NCBI GenBank assembly: GCA_036170795.1
Contig: JAVHPX010000035.1
Coordinates: 1 to 12,461, forward strand
Reading direction: 5' to 3'
Source: UBA8515 sp036170795
GTDB taxonomy: Bacteria > Patescibacteriota > Minisyncoccia > Phycocordibacterales > UBA9973
DNA: 12,461 nucleotides
Shown: positions 1 through 4,628 of the stretch, in pieces
How positions within the stretch are numbered: the first letter of the stretch is position 1
Layout of the letters: every line of letters starts with the position of its first letter
Translations under genes and position numbers: made by a program
The notes under the pieces: generated by a model
Told to the model about the DNA's origin: nothing
Database searches by the model: none
What the model saw: the letters and a program-made list of their open reading frames with translations, nothing else

Positions 1-142
1 TTTTTGATTATGTGCTCAAGTCAGCGGGTGCTAAACTCCAACACAATTGCCTATGTGAGTGCAGCCGCTGACTAGAACACGTAAGCGGCTACTGAGCTAT
101 TATAATATAGAGATCATTTAAATGCTAGAGGGTAAAGGGGTG
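1..142. ncRNA. Structured segment cut by the window edge, possible RNA gene end
   Basis: No credible protein is encoded here, but the sequence is dense in inverted repeats. AGTCAGCGG (19-27) pairs perfectly with CCGCTGACT (65-73). The overlapping AGCCGCT (63-69) can instead pair with AGCGGCT (84-90), and GCTCA (14-18) can close on TGAGC (93-97). A small internal hairpin has CACA (42-45) facing TGTG (54-57) around the loop ATTGCCTA. As I recall it, the ATTGCCTATGTG string and its position inside a longer stem resemble the first pseudoknot after the tag reading frame of Firmicute tmRNA. No tRNA-like 3' end follows, so a normal one-piece tmRNA cannot end here. It could be the end of a permuted tmRNA coding piece, another structured RNA, or a leader. 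Strand is not settled. Confidence 0.3.
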
Positions 143-175
143 GTAAAACAAAACCCCCACGATTTCTCGAGGGGG
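143..175 (-). terminator. Rho-independent terminator, stronger on the minus strand
   Basis: CCCCC (154-158) pairs with GGGGG (171-175), and the inner CGA/TCG pairs (160-162 with 167-169) enclose a TTTC loop. Read on the minus strand, the hairpin is followed by TTTTGTTTT, a good U-tract. On the plus strand only CTTTGT follows, so it would stop plus-strand transcripts less well. Confidence 0.7.
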
Positions 176-222
176 CTTTGTCAGGCAATTGTTTTTAATA
201 ATTATCGGAATCCTTTACTCAC
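144..222 (-). ncRNA. Candidate small RNA divergent from rnpB, about 80 nt
   Basis: A consensus promoter on the minus strand (229-257) predicts a start near 222, and the hairpin plus U-tract at 143-175 ends transcription about 80 nt later. No sizeable protein fits between them. The only start-like codon at the 5' end, a GTG, opens a six-codon reading frame ending in TAA. The transcript would carry a free 5' region of about 45 nt and a GC-rich terminator hairpin, as in many bacterial small RNAs. The alternative is a leader with an attenuator in front of a gene beyond the left edge. I do not recognise a family. Confidence 0.45.
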
Positions 223-228
223 GCAAAG

Positions 229-257
229 AGTATATCAGAATCAAGAGCGATTGTCAA
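229..257 (-). promoter_or_regulatory. Minus-strand sigma70-type promoter, divergent to rnpB
   Basis: On the minus strand: TTGACA (257-252), a 17-base spacer ending in TGA, then TATACT (234-229). This is a near-perfect -35, optimal spacing and an extended -10. Its -35 overlaps that of the rnpB promoter by five bases, so the two polymerases should compete. Confidence 0.75.
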
Positions 258-279
258 GCTGATCTCATTCTGATATACT
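251..279 (+). promoter_or_regulatory. rnpB promoter
   Basis: TTGTCA (251-256), a 17-base spacer and TATACT (274-279), with TG at 271-272 making an extended -10. The predicted start, seven bases downstream at about 286, coincides with the first base of the RNase P RNA P1 helix. ATTCTGATATACT (267-279) is the exact reverse complement of 229-241 in the divergent promoter. Confidence 0.85.
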
Positions 280-285
280 GTTTTC

Positions 286-649
286 GGTTTGTATTCTGAT
301 AGATGCGCTTCGTTTTACGAAGTGAGGAAAGTCCGAACACATATCAAGGAGTAATCCTTGGAAGCGTAGCGGGTAACGCCCGTCGTGAGTAATCACAGAG
401 GTGCGAGCAGAGACGTCTTACTTCGAAAGGGGAAGATATCCTAAGTAATTTAGGATAAGTCATATAAGTAATTATATGAGTGAAACGGCTAAATCCTTAC
501 GTGTGTGCAAGATCGTACTAGATGAGTAATCATCTTTTGAATCGCTTGAGCTATAGAGTAATTTATGGCCTAGATAAATATTTATCCCTCGTGAGATATT
601 GTGCAAACACTATTTTATGGGGACAGAATTCGGCTTATAGATACAAACC
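286..649 (+). ncRNA. rnpB: RNase P RNA (catalytic subunit, bacterial type)
   Basis: This RNA cleaves the 5' leader of precursor tRNAs together with the RnpA protein. The universal elements are present: GAGGAAAGTCC (324-334, first P4 strand region) and ACAGAATTCGGCTTAT (623-638, closing P4 region), plus GTGAAACGG (480-488). The ends are set by the P1 helix: GGTTTGTAT (286-294) is exactly complementary to ATACAAACC (641-649). P3 is the CTTCG/CGAAG hairpin at 308-322. At 364 nt it is of ordinary length. Five peripheral hairpins are capped by the same GUAA tetraloop (loops at 351-354, 389-392, 468-471, 526-529, 558-561), and a sixth, at 445-449, has GUAAU. A consensus promoter lies immediately upstream and a long hairpin follows. 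Confidence 0.96.
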
Positions 650-653
650 AAAT

Positions 654-694
654 ATATGAAAAACATCTTGTCCAAAGCAAGGTGTTTTTCATAT
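654..694 (+). terminator. Terminator after rnpB
   Basis: A 17-base-pair stem (654-670 with 678-694, one U-G wobble) encloses a 7-base loop. The A-run of the left arm faces a T-run (685-689) in the right arm, so it could act in both directions. It begins five bases after the end of rnpB. Confidence 0.8.
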
Positions 695-889
695 GTAGTA
701 TTTATGTAATGTACAATTAAAAATAGTTTTCTTGAAAAGTATAAATATTTTCGTTAAGAGTTTTTCTCTTTTTGGTGTGTCTATCTATGAAAGACTTTTT
801 TAAAAGTTATTTTTATTTGTGTAGAGAATTGTTTTTTTTCTTACAAAATTTTCTTATAAATTATTTTTTCAAAAATAAAAAATAAAAAG

Positions 890-898
890 TTATCCACA
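890..898 (+). promoter_or_regulatory. Perfect DnaA box
   Basis: TTATCCACA matches the consensus DnaA-binding 9-mer exactly. It sits between AAAAAGT (884-890) and ACTTTTT (898-904), so it would be the loop of a short hairpin in single-stranded DNA. I see only imperfect relatives nearby, for example TGTGATTAA at 957-965 with one mismatch in the reverse orientation. Confidence 0.45.
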
Positions 899-916
899 CT
901 TTTTTATTAAAAAGTA

Positions 917-945
917 TTGCAGTTGTGATGTATATGTTAGATAAT
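917..945 (+). promoter_or_regulatory. Promoter-like element ahead of the lysine-rich peptide gene
   Basis: TTGCAG (917-922), 17 bases, GATAAT (940-945). It would start a transcript near 950-952, giving a leader of roughly 107 nt before the ATG at 1059. In such AT-rich DNA a chance match is possible. Confidence 0.4.
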
Positions 946-970
946 ATATGTGTGAGTGTGATTAATTTTT

Positions 971-1011
971 TTATAAAATATTTTTTATTATAAATTTAAA
1001 ATATTTTATAA
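971..1011. repeat. AT-only inverted repeat, 14-base arms
   Basis: Bases 971-984 and 998-1011 are perfect reverse complements made only of A and T, separated by 13 bases. In RNA it would be a weak hairpin in the leader of the peptide gene. In DNA it would be an easily melted segment. Confidence 0.6.
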
Positions 1012-1058
1012 GGTCGTGAAATCATACATCTTTTAAAAATAATAAATTTTTTAAATAT

Positions 1059-1124
1059 ATGGCAGCAAAAAAGAAAGCTAAGAAAGCAGTTAAAAAAGTA
1101 GTAAAAAAAGGTAAGAAAAAGTAG
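1059..1124 (+). CDS. 21-residue lysine-rich basic peptide
   Basis: The ATG at 1059 opens a 22-codon frame ending in TAG at 1122. The peptide has 12 Lys, 4 Ala, 3 Val and one Gly, in AKK/VKK-type repeats, and begins MAAKKKAKKA. This composition resembles the tails of bacterial histone H1-like and HU-type proteins, which bind DNA or RNA by charge. It has no folded domain. It is followed 16 bases later by a clean terminator and preceded by a possible promoter, so it seems to be a single-gene unit rather than a fragment. There is no Shine-Dalgarno sequence. A nucleic-acid or ribosome-associated role is inference. A chance frame in A-rich DNA is the alternative, although the regular Ala/Val/Lys pattern and the terminator argue against it. 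Confidence 0.6.
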   Translation: MAAKKKAKKAVKKVVKKGKKK

Positions 1125-1140
1125 TTCTACTTTGTTTTAT

Positions 1141-1174
1141 AAAAAATCCCCTCTCTATCGGGGATTTTTTTTTT
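1141..1174 (+). terminator. Terminator between the peptide gene and secA
   Basis: AAAAAATCCCC (1141-1151) pairs perfectly with GGGGATTTTTT (1160-1170) around an 8-base loop, followed by further T residues to 1174. It sits 16 bases after the peptide stop codon and directly abuts the secA promoter. Confidence 0.92.
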
Positions 1175-1175
1175 A

Positions 1176-1184
1176 TGCTAAAAT
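1176..1184 (+). promoter_or_regulatory. secA extended -10 promoter, near-leaderless
   Basis: TGC followed by TAAAAT (1179-1184) is an extended -10 element ending nine bases before the secA ATG. No good -35 is possible because that position lies in the preceding terminator stem. The predicted start near 1191 leaves at most a few leader bases and no room for a Shine-Dalgarno sequence. Confidence 0.6.
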
Positions 1185-1193
1185 ACACCTACT

Positions 1194-3668
1194 ATGAATA
1201 TATTTAAAAGTATATTAGCCAATGGAAATGACCGATCTATAAGGAAATGGAATCCACTTGTTGTAAAAATAAATGCTATTGAAAGTAGTATGAAAGAACT
1301 TGCTTTAGAGGATTTTGCTCTTAGGACTGCTGATTTGAAAGCACGTATTTTATCTGGGGAAACTCTCGATGATCTTTTACCTGAAGCATTTGCCCTTGTT
1401 CGGGAAGCATCTTTACGTACTCAAGATCAACGTCATTATGATGTACAACTCATTGGTGGTATTGCATTGCATAATGGTAATATTGCTGAGATGAGAACTG
1501 GCGAAGGTAAAACTCTTGTTGCGACAGCTCCTGCATATTTAAATGCACTTACTGGTCGTGGGGTACATATTGTTACAGTAAATGATTATCTTTCGCGTCG
1601 TGACGCAGTATGGATGGCACCGATCTTTGCATTATTAGGTATGACTGTTGGTGTTGTAAATTCTTTAAATACTTCGTTTGTCTATGATCTTTCTCATAAA
1701 GATAAAGAAGATATCGAATCTAATGACATAAGTTCATTTAAGGTTCAATATGAATTTTTGAGACCATGTTCTCGTATGCAAGCATATGCGTGTGATATTA
1801 CTTATGGTACAAACAATGAATTTGGTTTTGATTTTCTTCGTGATAATTTAGCACAAAATATAAATGATATTGTTCAGAGAGGACATTATTATGCTATCGT
1901 AGATGAAGTAGATTCTATTTTAATTGATGAATCTCGTACCCCTTTAATTATTTCATCGCAAGCAGAAGATTCAGAAGATTTGTATTATACTTTTGCTGAT
2001 ATTTCAAAACAATTAAAAAAAGAAGAAGATTATACTGTTGATGAGAAATTAAAAGCTATTTCTCTTACAGATACAGGTATTACTAAAGCAGAAAGTTTGT
2101 TGGGTATTTCAGATATTTACACACAAAAAGGTATAAAATATGTTCATCATTTAGAAACAGCTGTTCGAGCACGGGCACTTTATGAAAATAATAAAGATTA
2201 TGTAGTTAAGGATGGTGAAGTTATAATTGTTGATTCTTTTACTGGACGATTGCAACCTGGAAGAAGATGGAGTGAAGGTCTTCATCAAGCTATTGAAGCC
2301 AAAGAAGGAGTTAAAATAGAAAAAGAAACTCGAGCAGTAGCCTCTATTACATTTCAGAATTATTTTAGGTTTTATGAAAAGCTTTCTGGTATGACTGGTA
2401 CTGCGGAGACTTCCAAAGAAGAGTTTTTAAAAGTTTATAATCTTGATGTTGTAGTTGTTCCAACTTATAGACCTATTAACAGAAAAGATCACACGGATTT
2501 AATTTATCAAACAGAAAAGGGTAAATTAGAAGCAGTTGCACAAAAAGTTAAAGAACTTTATACTCTTGGGCAACCAGTTTTAATTGGAACTGTTTCTATT
2601 GATAAAAATGAACTTCTTTCTGCTTACTTAACTTCTGCAGGTATACCTCATACAATATTAAATGCTAAAAATCATGAACGTGAAGGTGAGATTATAGCTA
2701 ATGCTGGTCGTAAGAGTGCAGTAACAGTAGCTACAAATATGGCTGGACGTGGAGTTGATATTAAACTCGGAGGAGTTCCTTATAATGAAGATCATTATCA
2801 AGAAGTTAAATCTCTTGGTGGTTTATTTGTTTTAGGTACTGAACGTCATGAAGCTCGTCGTATTGATAATCAGCTTAGAGGTCGTTCAGGACGTCAAGGA
2901 GACCCTGGAGCAACTGCATTTTATGTTTCTCTTGAAGATGATTTAATGCGTATATTTGGATCAGAACGTATAAAAACTATGATGGGTCATTTCAATATAC
3001 CAGAAAATCAACCTATCGAGAATCGTTTTATATCAAAGACTCTTGAAAACGCACAGGCCAAAATTGAAGGATTCCATTTTGATGCACGTAAACATACTCT
3101 TGAATATGATAATGTTATGAACCATCAACGTAATGTTATTTATGAACGTCGTCGTATTATGCTTACTGGTAATTATGATGATTTAGAAAAATTTCTTTCA
3201 GATTTGGCAATAACATATCCAGATTTATCAGAAGTTATCATTGAAAAAAGAGCAGCTTTAAGTGATACAATTTTCTTTGAAAATGTCCGACGAATAGTTC
3301 TTTATACTATAGATACGTTATGGATTGAACATTTAGAAACAATGGAATATACACGTTCATCTGTAAATCTTCGTGCTTATGGTCAACGTGAACCATTAAT
3401 TGAGTATAAAAAAGAAGGTTTGCATTTATTTAAAGATATGGAAATTCTCTTTAAAGAGCAAGTTGTTTCTCTTATTAAAACTATGAACCAAGGTTCTTCT
3501 GATAGTGTGAATGAAGTTCAAGAAGAGCATCCAGCTCTAATTTTGACAGGTTCAGATACTAATGGAACCTCACTTCCAAAGATATCAGGAGTACCAAAGC
3601 TTGGACGTAATGATCCATGTTATTGTGGTTCTCTAAAGAAATATAAGAACTGTCATGGTAAGGCTTAA
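1194..3668 (+). CDS. secA: Protein translocase motor ATPase SecA
   Basis: SecA drives unfolded preproteins through the SecYEG channel at the inner face of the membrane by ATP hydrolysis. The 824 residues carry the whole family set: Walker A MRTGEGKT (100-107), Walker B VDEVDSILIDE (from 236), TYGTNNEFGFDFLRDN (from 203), TNMAGRGVDIKLGG (from 514) and the arginine-finger motif QLRGRSGRQGDPG (around 559-571). A C-terminal zinc motif CxCx8CH (C809, C811, C820, H821) binds SecB or ribosomes in other bacteria. Between about residues 157 and 195 there is a segment of roughly 30 residues that E. coli SecA lacks. I believe similar insertions occur in Parcubacteria. The protein is otherwise shorter than the 901 residues of E. 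coli. Start: the only ATG placed right behind the promoter. Candidate clients in this window are the secreted proteins at 4021 and 11721. Confidence 0.98.
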   Translation: MNIFKSILANGNDRSIRKWNPLVVKINAIESSMKELALEDFALRTADLKARILSGETLDDLLPEAFALVREASLRTQDQRHYDVQLIGGIALHNGNIAEMRTGEGKTLVATAPAYLNALTGRGVHIVTVNDYLSRRDAVWMAPIFALLGMTVGVVNSLNTSFVYDLSHKDKEDIESNDISSFKVQYEFLRPCSRMQAYACDITYGTNNEFGFDFLRDNLAQNINDIVQRGHYYAIVDEVDSILIDESRTPLIISSQAEDSEDLYYTFADISKQLKKEEDYTVDEKLKAISLTDTGITKAESLLGISDIYTQKGIKYVHHLETAVRARALYENNKDYVVKDGEVIIVDSFTGRLQPGRRWSEGLHQAIEAKEGVKIEKETRAVASITFQNYFRFYEKLSGMTGTAETSKEEFLKVYNLDVVVVPTYRPINRKDHTDLIYQTEKGKLEAVAQKVKELYTLGQPVLIGTVSIDKNELLSAYLTSAGIPHTILNAKNHEREGEIIANAGRKSAVTVATNMAGRGVDIKLGGVPYNEDHYQEVKSLGGLFVLGTERHEARRIDNQLRGRSGRQGDPGATAFYVSLEDDLMRIFGSERIKTMMGHFNIPENQPIENRFISKTLENAQAKIEGFHFDARKHTLEYDNVMNHQRNVIYERRRIMLTGNYDDLEKFLSDLAITYPDLSEVIIEKRAALSDTIFFENVRRIVLYTIDTLWIEHLETMEYTRSSVNLRAYGQREPLIEYKKEGLHLFKDMEILFKEQVVSLIKTMNQGSSDSVNEVQEEHPALILTGSDTNGTSLPKISGVPKLGRNDPCYCGSLKKYKNCHGKA

Positions 3669-3678
3669 GTATACATTT

Positions 3679-3699
3679 CCTTATAAAATATAGGTTTTT
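3679..3699 (+). terminator. Weak candidate secA terminator
   Basis: CC(T)TATA pairs with TATAGG (one bulged T, 3-base loop) and is followed by TTTTT. It lies 10 bases behind the secA stop. The stem is short and AT-rich, so termination may be leaky. Confidence 0.35.
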
Positions 3700-3725
3700 A
3701 TAATACAAACTTATTTTTTTGTCAA
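3697..3725 (-). promoter_or_regulatory. Minus-strand promoter-like element toward secA 3' end
   Basis: On the minus strand: TTGACA (3725-3720), 17 bases, TATAAA (3702-3697). It would start near 3690 and run antisense into the end of secA. No reading frame of any length follows. Confidence 0.35.
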
Positions 3726-3756
3726 AAATTGGCTAAAAGCTTACGGTTAAAGGCAA

Positions 3757-3786
3757 ATTATACTATATTATAGCTATAAGTGTCAA
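3757..3786 (-). promoter_or_regulatory. Second minus-strand promoter-like element
   Basis: On the minus strand: TTGACA (3786-3781), 18 bases, TATAAT (3762-3757). Both hexamers are perfect consensus. The predicted start is near 3750, pointing at the 3' end of secA, with no gene in that direction before secA itself. Confidence 0.45.
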
Positions 3787-3831
3787 TTACTAAAATACAA
3801 AAAATACTTATTATATAAGGGTTTTTTCTAT

Positions 3832-3859
3832 TTGACGAGGTCATAAATTATGTTATAAC
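3832..3859 (+). promoter_or_regulatory. Plus-strand promoter upstream of the 4021 gene
   Basis: TTGACG (3832-3837), 16 bases, TATAAC (3854-3859) with TGT directly before it as an extended -10. Start predicted near 3866, giving a leader of about 155 nt to the ATG at 4021. Confidence 0.45.
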
Positions 3860-3861
3860 TA

Positions 3862-3890
3862 TTGACTTTATTGACCATCTGTGATATTGT
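3862..3890 (+). promoter_or_regulatory. Second plus-strand promoter, overlapping the first
   Basis: TTGACT (3862-3867), 17 bases, TATTGT (3885-3890) preceded by TGA. The predicted start at about 3897 is exactly the ATG of a 19-codon frame (3897-3956). Confidence 0.45.
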
Positions 3891-3896
3891 ATTGAT

Positions 3897-3956
3897 ATGT
3901 CTGAGTGTGTTATCTATTTGATAATATATAAAGACTTTTTATTTTGTTTTCAATAA
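3897..3956 (+). CDS. Possible 19-residue leader peptide
   Basis: A short frame (MSECVIYLIIYKDFLFCFQ, then TAA) begins exactly at the start predicted for the promoter at 3862-3890, the same leaderless geometry as the larger genes here. It is hydrophobic and unlike any family I know. It lies 64 bases upstream of the secreted protein gene. A chance frame in AT-rich DNA is at least as likely, and it may simply be leader RNA. Confidence 0.15.
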   Translation: MSECVIYLIIYKDFLFCFQ

Positions 3957-3984
3957 ACTAAAAAATTGAGATCAAAATTACCCT

Positions 3985-3990
3985 TTGACA
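3985..3990 (+). promoter_or_regulatory. Consensus -35 close to the 4021 start codon
   Basis: TTGACA lies inside a CCCTT-TGAC-AAGGG inverted repeat (3981-3994). At 17 bases' spacing the -10 position reads GTAACT (4008-4013), a poor match, yet it would put the start at the ATG of 4021 as in neighbouring genes. It could be a weak or activator-dependent promoter. Confidence 0.3.
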
Positions 3991-4020
3991 AGGGCGTTTG
4001 GTAGAACGTAACTACTACTT

Positions 4021-4593
4021 ATGAATAAACAAAAAATAATACAGTTCTTGCAGTCTTTTGTTGCTATTCCAATGCTTGCAGTAGCAACACCACTTGTAGG
4101 AGTTACTTCTTTACCAAGTCCGACTGTAGTTATAAATCAAGATATTATGACTAAAGCTTCTATGATAACAACACAAGAAGTAGATAGTCATAAGGATAGA
4201 ATTATTAAGGTTAATAAATTGCTTGCATCATATGATTCTCCTCTTGAGGGGTATGGTGAGAAATTTGTTGTGGAAGCTGATAAGAATAACATTGACTGGC
4301 GTTTATTAGTAGCTATTGCTGGTCAAGAATCAACCTTTGGTATACATTCTTGTAAGAAAGTCTCAAATAGTTTTTTGGGATATGGATCATGTAAAATAAA
4401 TTTTAAATCAGTTGACGAAGCTATTGAGAGGGTATCAGCTAGTCTTGGTGGTAATAATGAAAATACTGCTAAGCATTATGATGGTAAAACTACAAAACAA
4501 ATTTTAAGAAAATATAATTCAGTTAAACCAGATTATCCGAATCAAGTTATTAGAATTATGAAAATGATTGATAATAATGAAGATATAGTCTAA
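4021..4593 (+). CDS. Secreted lysozyme-fold (lytic transglycosylase-like) protein
   Basis: This 190-residue protein has a signal peptide (residues 1 to about 30: short basic start, then an alanine/valine-rich hydrophobic stretch), so it should be exported, presumably by SecA. The remainder looks like a small SLT/goose-lysozyme fold. DWRLLVAIAGQESTFG (92-107) matches the helix carrying the catalytic glutamate, here E103. The order that follows fits the group: SFLGYG (117-122), a FKSVDEAIERVSASL helix (128-142), then ILRKYN (161-166) and DYPNQVIRIM (171-180). C111 and C124 could form a disulfide. The likely job is cutting peptidoglycan glycan strands, which is inference from fold. Catalysis is not shown, and a wall-binding role without cleavage is possible. 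There is no Shine-Dalgarno sequence. Several promoter-like elements lie in the 352-base gap upstream, and the gene shares its terminator with dnaE. Confidence 0.72.
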   Translation: MNKQKIIQFLQSFVAIPMLAVATPLVGVTSLPSPTVVINQDIMTKASMITTQEVDSHKDRIIKVNKLLASYDSPLEGYGEKFVVEADKNNIDWRLLVAIAGQESTFGIHSCKKVSNSFLGYGSCKINFKSVDEAIERVSASLGGNNENTAKHYDGKTTKQILRKYNSVKPDYPNQVIRIMKMIDNNEDIV

Positions 4594-4628
4594 TAAAAAA
4601 CCTCTCAATATTGAGAGGTTTTTTATTA
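4591..4628. terminator. Perfect palindromic bidirectional terminator shared with dnaE
   Basis: A 38-base perfect palindrome with two 19-base halves centred on CAATATTG. The core is CCTCTC/GAGAGG flanked by A-runs and T-runs, giving a hairpin plus U-tract on either strand. Its first three bases are the TAA stop of the 4021 gene and its last three are the TAA stop of dnaE on the other strand. Confidence 0.95.

Larger units (their letters stand above)
695..1058. other. AT-rich intergenic region with no gene seen
   Basis: About 360 bases, almost entirely A/T with long homopolymer runs. It holds a perfect DnaA box (890-898), one promoter-like element (917-945) and an AT-only inverted repeat (971-1011). 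A weak AAGAG/CTCTT hairpin followed by T residues sits near 754-775. No reading frame of credible length or composition is present. Possible roles are replication origin, long 5' leader of the peptide gene at 1059, or spacer. Confidence 0.6.

Noticed and set aside
44..191. Long-range pairing of CAATTGCCT (44-52) with AGGCAATTG (183-191)
   Set aside because: Six of the nine bases are the self-complementary CAATTG, and the partner lies beyond a terminator, so chance is a sufficient explanation.
122..262. 46-codon plus-strand frame before rnpB
   Set aside because: It runs through the terminator hairpin and both rnpB-region promoters, has no recognisable motif, and ends inside the rnpB promoter.
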